Shown here piece after piece: positions 45,836 through 54,561 of a stretch of 64,000 bases of DNA; within the stretch, counting starts at the first letter, position 1; every line of letters begins with the position of its first letter. Under the pieces are notes generated by a model. The model saw only the letters and a program-made list of their open reading frames with translations, was not told where the DNA came from and made no database searches. Source of the DNA: Bacteroidales bacterium. GTDB taxonomy: Bacteria > Bacteroidota > Bacteroidia > Bacteroidales > UBA4417. Both the position numbers and the translations under genes were made by a program. The stretch spans positions 16,345 to 80,344 of the forward strand of contig JADJGZ010000021.1 of NCBI GenBank assembly GCA_016707785.1, written 5' to 3'.

Positions 45836-48707
45836 TCGCTTGAACAGTTGCTGACTGATAAGTTACAGCAGTGGCTGAACTAGTAACAACAACAGGATCA
45901 ATGGCAAATTCATAGGCACCAATGTCTGGAGGATTACTTCTGGATGTTCCTGCAAAGTCAGTAGGTACGCCCGGTATATAGGAACCGGCATTATTCATGG
46001 CTGTAGTTGTAGGGAACAGGTTGGAAGGAGAGGTAAATTGTGGGTCTATGGTAAGTGAGTTGGCTTCCTGTGCTGTATATGCCTGCCAGGATGCGAGTGT
46101 TGGGAAGTCGAATTCGATTCCGAGTCCATTGGTATATTTCTGTGCTATATGAGCATTTGTGCCATCAATAAAATAATCATTATTATTGATGATACTAAAC
46201 ATTGAAGGTGGAGTACTGATCATTATTCCATAAGCTTTTCCATATCCGGGGGCTCCTCCTCCAAGGGTGGTCATTGAATTCCGTAGTATGTTGTTTCGTA
46301 TTTCAAAGTTTCCTCCTGTTGCCTGGTAATAAAATCCTAAACAAGCTGAAGAAGCATCCCATGAGGCTGCAGGAGATAGATAGGCACCTGTAAGGCTTAT
46401 GGAATTGTGTAATATTTTGACATTTCCCCCGCTACGGAAAAACATTCCATAGGTGATGTTTTGTCCTACTCCCGGATTAATCCCTGGAGAATGAATGTCA
46501 TAAATGAGGTTGTTTGAAATCTCAGTTACAGTGGATGCATCAGAGGTGGCAAACCATAACCCTGAAACTCCCCATCCATCATCAGATGAACGCCAGAAAG
46601 TATGAATCTTATTCTTTTGTACCTTGGTATTCGTTGATAAGGGTCCTAAATAAACTCCGGTTTGGCCGGTATTCAGTGAACTGCCTGGAGGGCCCATAAT
46701 CTCATTATTGCTGATCACTGTATTATCAGCATACTCGAGATAAATCCCTATTCTGGTTACTGCAATCGAATCATAAATTGAACCAATCAGGTTATTGGTA
46801 ATCTGGAAATTTCGCAGGATATTTCCACTAACACCTTTTATGGAAATGGCATCAAAAGCACTGGTAATGTGATTGTTGTCAAATATTACATTCTCATGCC
46901 CACCTCCTGTATTAGGAACCATGATAGCACTATTTCCAGCTGATGCATGAATAGGTTTAATCCTGATATTGCAGTTTTTGATTGTGACATTGGTGACTGG
47001 GTTGGATCCGCCGCTATTACGTATAGATATTGTATAGTTTTCCAATGCGGTTTCATTATTCGCAATACTCGGATCCCTGGTGTTGCTATTTATTGGATCT
47101 TCAATGGTGAAATAGTCTATTCCATTCAAATCAAACAATCCAGTTGGTACGCTTCCTGATATTACAGTGGTCATATCTTCATTTGGTCGCAACGTCAATG
47201 TGTTTGTAGAACTTGAACCAGGATTTGATACAAAGTTGATAGGGAAGGTTTCAGAAGGATAAGTGGGGTCATCCAGAAGTAAGGTTAGTGGTCCACTGAT
47301 GAATTTGGTGCTGATATCGATTGCAGCAGCGGTGATAGTTGTATAGTCTTTCCCTACTCCCACATGGTAAACCCCTGAGATCCCCTGCATAACAGTATAG
47401 GTTGAAGGAGGAACTGGAGGGGTGGAACATGAAGGCGGGTTAATTGAAAACCCACTTGCTCCGGGTAAGGGGTAAGAGGTTGCATTCGGTATTGTAGCAT
47501 TATCCTGAGCAACAATATAGTATGAAACAAGATCGCCAACGCTTGTTCCTGCTCCAAAAGCAAATGAATATGTGGAACCGCTTACCCAATTTGCCACAGC
47601 AGGTAGCCATGCGCCGGAATTAATCTGCCAGTATAAAACCGGAAGTCCTGTACCGGAGGTTGGAATTCCTGAACCATCAGTGATAGTGGCTGTGAGAATA
47701 CGGTTTGTGGTAAGGTTTGTTGCTGACAATGGTGTGTAAGTTATGGCTGGTCCTGTAATATCATTTGGCAAGCCGCCGATTTCATCTGCCCCGATATCGG
47801 GTGCATTAGGAGTAAATCCATCATTCACAGGATAGCCTGCAGCAGGGAACCTTAGATCAGTATCGTAGTCAGTAAGTATCACAACAGGGGAAGAAACTGA
47901 AATACCTCCTGCCTCACATTGGGTTGCAACCTCATTTTGAAGATGAAGGTCGGTTGAGCCAGAAGCGATGCTTATAAAAGGTGGCATTTCAGTAACTGAT
48001 TGTAATTCACGAGGGTATACTAGCGTTTTATAGTCATTAAGAGTTTGATAACCTGTTGTTCCATTATAAAAGATCAACTTATTTGCTGAGGGTGTACCCG
48101 CAAATAGATTATTGTAATTGGATGTTGCCTGGAAGTTGGTAAGCGAAGTGTTGGGGAATCGGACTACAACGGTCCTGCCTGTACCTGATGGGGTTGAAGT
48201 ATTGACAAGAATATTGTTACGGATATCTGATTTGGTGGCTGAACCCGTTATTGAAAGTGCAGCCGAACCAAAGTTTGCCCCGGTTGAAGTATTGTTAAGA
48301 TAGATGGTATTATTAAATAGGTTGAGCAGTGTAACGCTTGATGATGAATAACAGCCGAACAACCTGTCGTTTGAAGTGGTGGTACCGCTGGTTGCAGGGG
48401 CCCTGAAATCACCGGCCATATTGTTATAAATATTGTAAGTGTGAGAGCCAACAATATTGAAACCATAGATATAAACGGAGGCTCCGAGTCCTTCAATGTT
48501 TCTGATTGTATTCCTGTAATAATGACAGGGTCCGCTTCCGGATGTAACATTATACGCGGTGATGCCGTAGGTTTGTCCTTCAGCTTTGCTGATGTTCTCT
48601 ATTAAGTTGTCATAAACATTTTGTGATCCTGCATCTGTGCCTGAATAAATCAGGTTTGCAGTTCCGTTAGAGCCAATCACATTGTTAATAACCTGGTTGT
48701 TGAACAT
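45807..48707 (-). CDS. Central beta-helix piece of the giant surface protein
   Basis: A 966-residue frame dominated by two parallel beta-helix blocks separated by Ig-like linkers. Asn-rich turns recur (NNILVNTSTPSGTG; NNLIGSIYDSIAVTR; NNEIMGPPGSS). No lyase catalytic residues are obvious. Confidence 0.72.
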   Translation of the reverse strand: MFNNQVINNVIGSNGTANLIYSGTDAGSQNVYDNLIENISKAEGQTYGITAYNVTSGSGPCHYYRNTIRNIEGLGASVYIYGFNIVGSHTYNIYNNMAGDFRAPATSGTTTSNDRLFGCYSSSSVTLLNLFNNTIYLNNTSTGANFGSAALSITGSATKSDIRNNILVNTSTPSGTGRTVVVRFPNTSLTNFQATSNYNNLFAGTPSANKLIFYNGTTGYQTLNDYKTLVYPRELQSVTEMPPFISIASGSTDLHLQNEVATQCEAGGISVSSPVVILTDYDTDLRFPAAGYPVNDGFTPNAPDIGADEIGGLPNDITGPAITYTPLSATNLTTNRILTATITDGSGIPTSGTGLPVLYWQINSGAWLPAVANWVSGSTYSFAFGAGTSVGDLVSYYIVAQDNATIPNATSYPLPGASGFSINPPSCSTPPVPPSTYTVMQGISGVYHVGVGKDYTTITAAAIDISTKFISGPLTLLLDDPTYPSETFPINFVSNPGSSSTNTLTLRPNEDMTTVISGSVPTGLFDLNGIDYFTIEDPINSNTRDPSIANNETALENYTISIRNSGGSNPVTNVTIKNCNIRIKPIHASAGNSAIMVPNTGGGHENVIFDNNHITSAFDAISIKGVSGNILRNFQITNNLIGSIYDSIAVTRIGIYLEYADNTVISNNEIMGPPGSSLNTGQTGVYLGPLSTNTKVQKNKIHTFWRSSDDGWGVSGLWFATSDASTVTEISNNLIYDIHSPGINPGVGQNITYGMFFRSGGNVKILHNSISLTGAYLSPAASWDASSACLGFYYQATGGNFEIRNNILRNSMTTLGGGAPGYGKAYGIMISTPPSMFSIINNNDYFIDGTNAHIAQKYTNGLGIEFDFPTLASWQAYTAQEANSLTIDPQFTSPSNLFPTTTAMNNAGSYIPGVPTDFAGTSRSNPPDIGAYEFAIDPVVVTSSATAVTYQSATVQANGECSQLRC

Positions 48708-49192
48708 GTTAAGTGAAGATGCTTTCCCTCCGACATAAAGAAGTTGGTACCCCCACCTCCAACTATTGATTGTGTGCGGGTATTACCGGAAATCACATTA
48801 TCGTGAACTATAAAGGAGCCTGTTGTTATAACGGTTGAGGCAACCTGGCACTGAAGGTACCGAATGGTTCCTGTTGCAACAACGGAAGCACTTCCTGTTG
48901 AATTATTAGTAACATTATTTCCATAAACATTCACATTGGTTCCCAGGTTGGTAAGGCTCATGAAATAAACAGTGCCAGTGGTAAGTGTCGGGTAAGTACA
49001 ACCGGAAACAGTATTATTATAGATGTTCGTGGTACCTGAACTCGCTGATGCCCCCATGTCACTAAAAATAGCATTGAGAGCTACTGTTCCGGTTCCATTA
49101 AACTGAAGATTGACCGTATTGCCATAAAGCTCATAACTTCCGTTGTTTGCAGTGGTTAGGTAAATGCCACTGGGTGAGCCATTGCCTCCCAT
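48677..49192 (-). CDS. Beta-helix piece of the giant surface protein
   Basis: A 171-residue frame from an internal Met; the frame is open upstream to about 49440. It ends GGGGTNFF, after which one missing T near 48737 throws it out of the frame that continues YVGGKASSLNMFNNQVI. Confidence 0.65.
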   Translation of the reverse strand: MGGNGSPSGIYLTTANNGSYELYGNTVNLQFNGTGTVALNAIFSDMGASASSGTTNIYNNTVSGCTYPTLTTGTVYFMSLTNLGTNVNVYGNNVTNNSTGSASVVATGTIRYLQCQVASTVITTGSFIVHDNVISGNTRTQSIVGGGGTNFFMSEGKHLHLTCSTTRLLTM

Positions 49193-49425
49193 GGTGCTGG
49201 TAATGATGTTATTGGCAACGATCAGATTGTTCTGCGCCTTTCCATATATACCATAGCCGGCAACAGCAGGTGTTGCCGTTTGACCTGCAACATTCGTTAT
49301 GGTATTAGCGCCATCTTTTCCTATTTCATTGTTCTGGTCCAGGTAACTATAAGGAGCGACTATATCATTATATCCTGTGACGCTGATACCGGAATAGCAA
49401 TTGTCGATCTTATTACTATATATTT

Positions 49426-50025
49426 TTAGGTTTGAATTAGTCCCGAAATATTATTAACAGGTAACACAGTGGTGTTGGCAACAGTATGATTGTTTGCATA
49501 AATACCAACTGTTGCGGTATAAGCAATGTTTAACGAAATATTGCAGTTGGAAATAGTGATGTTCTGTGATCCATTACTTTCTGAATTTTTAAGGATTGCA
49601 AAGCCCCATTCCATCTGAGAGGTTGCATTTGTATTCAGAGGATTCTCAACAACATTGATCCCGTCAAAAGTTACATAATCGCAGCCTGATATCGTAAACA
49701 CAGCATCCATGGTGCCAATTCCAACAGCGGCGGTAATAACAGGATTCAGGCCACTGCCTGACTTTTTAAAAACAATCGGTTGTGTTGCTGACCCGGTAAG
49801 TGTTGTAATACTTCCGGCCGATGGGGATGTAAATGTTTCCACATAATTAGCAGCTATATTAAATGTGACCCCGCCAGCACCAACATTTTGGGCATTTAAA
49901 TCGGCAATAGCGGCTTCAACAGTGCTGTAATCACCGGGAATTGATTTTATACCGGTGAGAGGCTGCGCATAACTTAATCCGCTCACAAAGAGTGCGATTA
50001 AAAGGATGAGTAAATTGTTTTTCAT
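49426..50025 (-). CDS. N-terminal piece of the giant surface protein
   Basis: A 199-residue frame with the signal peptide and the first beta-helix turns (GDYSTVEAAIADLNAQNVG; CDYVTFDGINVVEN). It breaks near 49440; the correct frame continues GTNSNLKIYSNKIDNCYSG. Confidence 0.72.
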   Translation of the reverse strand: MKNNLLILLIALFVSGLSYAQPLTGIKSIPGDYSTVEAAIADLNAQNVGAGGVTFNIAANYVETFTSPSAGSITTLTGSATQPIVFKKSGSGLNPVITAAVGIGTMDAVFTISGCDYVTFDGINVVENPLNTNATSQMEWGFAILKNSESNGSQNITISNCNISLNIAYTATVGIYANNHTVANTTVLPVNNISGLIQT

Positions 50026-50095
50026 GGTTTGGGTTTTTGGGTTGGATTCTTTGTTAAAATATTTTGAAGATCGATGTAATGGTTGGTTGTTATGG

Positions 50096-50293
50096 CTATG
50101 CAGTTTTATTCCCCTGCGATTCGTTTACCTTATAGGCCTGAAGTTCATCCGTGATCTTTTTAAGTATTTTGTTCTGTAGTCGTCGTTTTTGAATGAAATT
50201 CCTGATTTCACCCATTTCATCAGTTAAAGGCAGTTCGGAGACTAGAATCTGCTTTTTTTCTTTTTCAGGCATGTCTTTCTTATGGGTTTTCAT
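50096..50293 (-). CDS. Small charged protein, unknown
   Basis: A 65-residue lysine- and glutamate-rich protein, MKTHKKDMPEKEKKQIL ... followed by a predicted amphipathic helix (MGEIRNFIQKRRLQNKILKKITDEL). It has no signal peptide or membrane segment. It lies between the giant surface gene (70 bases) and the TPR-HTH regulator on the same strand. I prefer the ATG at 50293 to one at 50323. No family recognised; it could be a small regulatory partner. Confidence 0.5.
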   Translation of the reverse strand: MKTHKKDMPEKEKKQILVSELPLTDEMGEIRNFIQKRRLQNKILKKITDELQAYKVNESQGNKTA

Positions 50294-50600
50294 CAATCTT
50301 ATTTTTGATGCTTTATTAAGCAAGTATTAAGTCGAAATCAGCAGGTCGGAGTTGTGTCAAGTCGGATGAGCAGGGTTTTAAGATAAAGATCATGAACGGT
50401 TCTTTTTAGCAGTTCATTCTTTAATCTATGCCAATAAGAATGGCATCGTGTCCGACAAAGATGTGATGAAGGAATAGGGAACTCCAAAAAAACAACCCAT
50501 ACAATACCTTACAAGTATGGAAAATGTACCCCTACAATACCTTTATTTTTACGTTTTTTAGAAATGTAATAAGTTGAAAATTAATAGTATAAGTAGAATT
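50294..50600. other. Intergenic region with a spaced direct repeat
   Basis: ACCCATACAATACCTT (50495-50510) recurs as ACCCCTACAATACCTT (50528-50543), 33 bases apart with one mismatch. CCATAC/GTATGG (50497-50502, 50515-50520) is also inverted around the first copy. It probably carries the promoter of the small gene and possibly of the giant surface gene. Confidence 0.5.
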
Positions 50601-51935
50601 TTATAAATGTGAAAGAAATGTAATCAGGTTTACATCAGAGTTGTTAATTCCTAACTTTTGCCTCAGGCGATGCCGGGCTATTTCAATAGTGCTTACTGAT
50701 TGACCGGTTAGTTCAGAAATCTCTTTACTTGTCATATTAAGCCTTAAGAAAGCACAGAGTTTCTGTTCATTGGGAGAGAGGTTCGGATATTTCGACAGCA
50801 GTGTGTTATAGAAATCAGAGTGTACTTCCTTAAAGCGAAGGGTAAACTCCTTCCATAATTCATCCTCCTGTCCTTTCTGAAGTTCTTTGCCAATTTTTCT
50901 GATAGCTGATTTGGTATCCTGTGAACCAGCTTCCTTTGCCAGGGCCATAAGTTTCTCAGAGATATCGGAGAAGATTTCATTTTTCTTCATCAGCGACATA
51001 ACATTCAGGGTGAGTTCCTTTTTCTTGAAATCAAGTTCCTGTTGCAGGTTCTCTTTCTCCAATAATGATTTCTTAGCTTTTAGCCGGATATGATTCATTA
51101 TGAGTACAATGATTATTATACCAAAAATCAGGCACAAAAAAATGATCGAAATAATCACCATTCTTCTTTGTTCCCTGATTTTTTCTTTCTGCTCATTTTT
51201 CTCAAATTGGTACTGAAGCTCAAGTTTAGTTAGTGTTTTCTGTCTTTCACCGGCCGATAAGCTATCTTTCAATCTATTCTCCAGTTGGAAGTAACGAAAT
51301 GCCTTGATGGTATCTTTTTGTTGAAGGTAGGTTTCGGTGAGTATCCCAGCGGCTTGCATTACCACTTCCTGGGAACCCTGTTTCCTGGCCATTAGAAGAG
51401 CCTTATCGGCATTTACAATAACATCATTTAATTTTCCCAGCTTCAGATAAATACTGGCAGCACTGAAATAGCATTTGGCAATACGCAAATCGTTACCTAT
51501 CTCATAATAGATTTTCCTTGCCTTTAATACATAATCCAAAGCCAGGTTATACTCACCTTCATTGCTATAAACTTCCGAAATATTAAGGTAATTGCTGGCT
51601 TCAAGATTCCGGTTGCCAGTGGACTGGTTAATTTTAAGGGCTTCTGAATATTGGTTCAAAGCTTTTTTGTACTCTTTCTGAACATTATAAACCTTTGCCA
51701 CATTATTCAGATTACTCGCAATGCCTTCCTTACTATTAATTTCCCTGGCAAGTTTAACTGATTGTGAATAATATTCCAGAGCTTTGTCATATTCATTCTG
51801 ATCAAGATAGAGCGTCCCGATTCTACAGTAGGTTTGCCCCATCCCTGTTTTATCTTTCAATGACTCATAAATTTTCAGGCTCTCGAAAAAAGTATTCTGA
51901 ACTTTTTTTCTTGTCGCCAATATCATAATACACAA
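50601..51935 (-). CDS. TPR-HTH regulator, C-terminal main frame
   Basis: A 444-residue frame with most TPRs, the membrane helix and the HTH. The first 13 residues or so are out of frame; the true sequence enters at FFESLKIYESL. Confidence 0.8.
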   Translation of the reverse strand: MCIMILATRKKVQNTFFESLKIYESLKDKTGMGQTYCRIGTLYLDQNEYDKALEYYSQSVKLAREINSKEGIASNLNNVAKVYNVQKEYKKALNQYSEALKINQSTGNRNLEASNYLNISEVYSNEGEYNLALDYVLKARKIYYEIGNDLRIAKCYFSAASIYLKLGKLNDVIVNADKALLMARKQGSQEVVMQAAGILTETYLQQKDTIKAFRYFQLENRLKDSLSAGERQKTLTKLELQYQFEKNEQKEKIREQRRMVIISIIFLCLIFGIIIIVLIMNHIRLKAKKSLLEKENLQQELDFKKKELTLNVMSLMKKNEIFSDISEKLMALAKEAGSQDTKSAIRKIGKELQKGQEDELWKEFTLRFKEVHSDFYNTLLSKYPNLSPNEQKLCAFLRLNMTSKEISELTGQSVSTIEIARHRLRQKLGINNSDVNLITFLSHL

Positions 51936-52335
51936 TTCCTATGGCATCATTACTTATGGCAAGTTCTTTTTTACTATCCAGTTTGAGTGCAAGGCTTCTT
52001 GCTTCAAGTGCTGATTGCATGGCCATCTGAAGGTCGGAAGTGAGGAAGTAATGTAAGCTCAGCCCCAGGTAGGCTTTCATCTGACCTCCTTCGAAATTCA
52101 CGGCTTTGGCTAATTTCAGGGCTTCTGCGGAGTATTCTATTCCTTTGGCCGGGTTACTGTAAGTAAACTGATGAGCCAGTTCAACAAGTGCCAGAATCTT
52201 TTCCTTTTCATCGCTTGTAGATCCAATAACTTTTTTTAGACTATCAGCCCTATTTTGTGCTGAGCATACAGTAGTGTTAAAGGATATAGTTATCCCCAGC
52301 AACAGCATAGCGATAAAAATCCCTTTCTTGTTCAT
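51865..52335 (-). CDS. TPR-HTH regulator, N-terminal piece
   Basis: A 156-residue frame from 52335 with signal peptide and the first TPR repeats (GIEYSAEALKLAKAVNFEGG). It ends just past the A6 run. Confidence 0.72.
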   Translation of the reverse strand: MNKKGIFIAMLLLGITISFNTTVCSAQNRADSLKKVIGSTSDEKEKILALVELAHQFTYSNPAKGIEYSAEALKLAKAVNFEGGQMKAYLGLSLHYFLTSDLQMAMQSALEARSLALKLDSKKELAISNDAIGIVYYDIGDKKKSSEYFFREPENL

Positions 52336-52500
52336 TTTCGTTTTTATCAATTCAAGTGCACCAGCAGCAAGCATTTTTGTCATATACAGTATTTCAAATG
52401 TAAGACAATTCAGCCATTTTTAAATCAATTGCCGTCATAAAGCTTGTTCAATATCATAGTATGTTCATGAAGCAGGAAGGTTCAAATGATATTACTTTCT

Positions 52501-52508
52501 TACTTTTG
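52501..52508 (+). promoter_or_regulatory. -7 promoter box of the plus-strand TPR-HTH regulator
   Basis: TACTTTTG matches TAnnTTTG, 42 bases before the ATG at 52550. No -33 TTG at normal spacing. Confidence 0.5.
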
Positions 52509-52549
52509 CCGGACAATGTGGAGTCTAGATCTTCATAATTTATGAAATA

Positions 52550-52990
52550 ATGAAATTCAAATTTGCCTTCCACCTGGTTCTTCTTTTCTTTGTCATTCAG
52601 GCTTGTAATCAACGATCTGAGGTGAATTCTACCGGATCGCCGGAAGTAAAACAATGGATAGCCAGGGTTTTGCTTCTTGCTACCAAAGAAAGGCATTCCA
52701 ATGATAGTATAGGTATTCTTCTTGATTCAGCAGAGTTAAGCTCAAAAGTGCTTCATCTCGATTCAAGCAGGGCTGCTGTTCTTTTCTGGAAAGGAATCAT
52801 TCAGTATGAAGAGAATAATTATACAGATGCTGAAGCCCTTTTCTCCGAAGCAAAATCTATTGCTGAGAAAAATAATTATACAATGCAAGATGCCTGGAAC
52901 GACAGGCTTCTATTCACCTGGTACAGACGATCCATATCTTGCCTTGAAATTATACTTCCAAAGTCTTGCTCTATGCGAGAAAGCTGGTGA
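52550..52990 (+). CDS. N-terminal piece of the plus-strand TPR regulator
   Basis: A 146-residue frame with the lipoprotein signal and first TPRs (AEALFSEAKSIAEKNNYTMQ). Residues after about AWNDRLLFTW are out of frame. Confidence 0.7.
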   Translation: MKFKFAFHLVLLFFVIQACNQRSEVNSTGSPEVKQWIARVLLLATKERHSNDSIGILLDSAELSSKVLHLDSSRAAVLFWKGIIQYEENNYTDAEALFSEAKSIAEKNNYTMQDAWNDRLLFTWYRRSISCLEIILPKSCSMRESW

Positions 52991-54317
52991 TAGCGGAGGG
53001 ATGGCCAAAGTATACAATGTCCTGGGATTCTATAAAGGTCAAACCGGACAATTTGATTCTGCTGTTTTATTGCTGAACAGGGCGATGGAAATCAACCGGC
53101 AGCTCAACGACCGGCGAAATATGATCGAGAACCTGGGAAATCTTGGCTATGTGTACCGACAAAATGGTAAGAATGCTGAAGCCGAAAAAATATATCATTC
53201 GTTAATCGCAGAATTAATCGCCAGAAACGACAGCTCCAGCCTCCCTGTAATCTACTATAACATGGCTGCTTTCCGGCAGGAAGATCATCAGCTTGATTCA
53301 GCCATTTATTATTTGAGAAAAGCCATGGTGATTGCTGAAATTACAGGGGATACAGCCCTCCTTTCAACTTTATATGGCAATACTGGTGAAATCTTGATGG
53401 ACAAAGGAAGTTTTGATTCTTCAAAAGTCTACCTCAATCGTTGTCTTCAGTACTCCATCCTGACCGATGATGTGGAAACTCAATTACAGGCTCTGAAATT
53501 CCTCATAAAAGCCGATACCCTTTCAGGCAAATACAATGACATTGGCAGTTTATACAATCGTATTACTGTATTGCAGGATTCAGTGTTTGAAAGGAAACAG
53601 CGTAACAATTCCCGGACTATCGAATTACAATATGAGAATGAGAAAAAAAGGAATCTGATTGAACTTCAGGAGATTGAGATCCAATCGAAGACAAAAGTCA
53701 GGAATTTATTACTGCTATTACTTATTACTGTTATTGCTGCAGTAGTTTTACTGGGCAGGATGATCTTTTTGAGAAAGAAGAACTATTTGAAGGATAAATT
53801 GCTACTTGAAAATAAGATTCAGCTAAATCAATTACAACTTGATCAGTTAAAAAAAGATGAAGAGATTAACCGGTTAAGCATTGAGAAATACCAGGATGCA
53901 CTTTATATAAAGGAAAAGGAACTTGTAAGTATTGCACTTGGAATCGAGCAGAAAAATGAATTGCTGGACCTGATCAGTAAAAGGATTCAGGAGTCATATC
54001 AGAAAGGGACCGACCTGGCATCTCTCAATCAGATTGTGGGTTCTATTAAGGCACAATTAACGGAATCAGAAGATGCTGATTTATTTAACCAGAGGTTTAC
54101 TAATCTTCATCAGGATTTTTTTACCAAACTTCAGGATGCACACCCGGAATTGAGTAAAACAGAATTAAAATTTTGTGCCTATTTGCGCATCCAGTTATCA
54201 GGAAACCAGATCGCATCTATTATGAATGTTACTACCGAAGCGATCAGGAAAACAAGGTACCGTATCAGGAAAAAATGGATTTGTCCAGGGATGCTTCCCC
54301 GGAAGCGTACATTATGA
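52806..54317 (+). CDS. Main frame of the plus-strand TPR-HTH regulator
   Basis: A 503-residue frame. The first 40 or so residues are out-of-frame; the true protein enters near TDDPYLALKLYFQSL. It carries TPRs, membrane helix and HTH. The last residues after RKKW are out of frame past the A6 run. Confidence 0.78.
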   Translation: MKRIIIQMLKPFSPKQNLLLRKIIIQCKMPGTTGFYSPGTDDPYLALKLYFQSLALCEKAGDSGGMAKVYNVLGFYKGQTGQFDSAVLLLNRAMEINRQLNDRRNMIENLGNLGYVYRQNGKNAEAEKIYHSLIAELIARNDSSSLPVIYYNMAAFRQEDHQLDSAIYYLRKAMVIAEITGDTALLSTLYGNTGEILMDKGSFDSSKVYLNRCLQYSILTDDVETQLQALKFLIKADTLSGKYNDIGSLYNRITVLQDSVFERKQRNNSRTIELQYENEKKRNLIELQEIEIQSKTKVRNLLLLLLITVIAAVVLLGRMIFLRKKNYLKDKLLLENKIQLNQLQLDQLKKDEEINRLSIEKYQDALYIKEKELVSIALGIEQKNELLDLISKRIQESYQKGTDLASLNQIVGSIKAQLTESEDADLFNQRFTNLHQDFFTKLQDAHPELSKTELKFCAYLRIQLSGNQIASIMNVTTEAIRKTRYRIRKKWICPGMLPRKRTL

Positions 54318-54418
54318 AATTTTGATATTTGATAATGAGGCTATTGCCCTATAATATAAATATCCTGTTCACTTCATTTAAATAAAAAAGTCCGCTTTTT
54401 GTCCGCATACCGGATTTT

Positions 54419-54446
54419 TTGTCTACAGTTTGTCTACATATATTTG
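54419..54446 (+). promoter_or_regulatory. Promoter of the large BNR-GEVED T9SS gene
   Basis: TTG (54419-54421), 17 bases, then TATATTTG (54439-54446). An in-frame ATG at 54430 lies inside it, so the start at 54562 with a leader of about 110 bases is preferred. Confidence 0.65.
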
Positions 54447-54561
54447 GTTGGGTTTTTGGACATTCAACTCCTTTTCATTTTGGGAAGGAAGAATGTCATT
54501 TTTTTTAATTCTCTTTTGTGCTTTAATCAAATTTAAACCATACCTACCAAACCAACTCAAA

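Larger units (their letters stand above)
44324..50025 (-). pseudogene. Giant beta-helix surface protein, broken by at least five frameshifts
   Basis: Six open pieces in changing frames rebuild one secreted protein of about 1,900 residues. It starts with a signal peptide (LLILLIALFVSGLSYAQ). Long right-handed beta-helix regions with NxI-rich turns follow (NNIITSTMGGNGSPSGIYL; NNHITSAFDAISIKG), then FN3-like modules and a carbohydrate-binding-like domain (VYLAGNFPGAVWNEPGTNP). It ends with two dockerin-like repeats (QDGIVDGSDMAAIDN; VNGDGIVDGSDMAMIDN). Breaks fall near 49440, 48737, 45832, 44868 and 44497; each is fixed by one base. It is likely an adhesin or polysaccharide-binding protein. Confidence 0.72.
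50601..52335 (-). pseudogene. Membrane TPR regulator with LuxR-like HTH, frameshifted in an A6 run
   Basis: Rebuilt length is about 577 residues: signal peptide (GIFIAMLLLGITISFNTTVCSAQ), about seven TPRs (60-330), a membrane helix (MVIISIIFLCLIFGIIIIVLIM), a cytoplasmic coiled-coil, and a LuxR-type HTH (LSPNEQKLCAFLRLNMTSKEISELTGQSVSTIEIARHRLRQKL). Removing one base from the A6 run at 51886-51891 joins the pieces as SSEYFFESLKIYESLKD. Start chosen at 52335 (MNKKGIF). It would sense periplasmic signals and control nearby surface genes. Confidence 0.78.
52550..54325 (+). pseudogene. Lipoprotein-type membrane TPR regulator with HTH, twice frameshifted
   Basis: Rebuilt length is about 590 residues. 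A lipoprotein-like signal (FHLVLLFFVIQACNQ) leads to TPRs, a membrane helix (NLLLLLLITVIAAVVLLGRMIFL), a coiled-coil and an HTH (LSKTELKFCAYLRIQLSGNQIASIMNVTTEAIRKTRYRIRKK). One shift lies between about 52905 and 52930. A second is in the A6 run 54270-54275; with one more A the ending becomes MDLSRDASPEAYIMKF, stopping at 54325. It is a paralogue of the divergent minus-strand regulator. Confidence 0.75.

Noticed and set aside
54430..54561. Upstream ATG for the large T9SS gene
   Set aside because: It falls within the promoter, and MKRNRF at 54562 starts a proper signal peptide.
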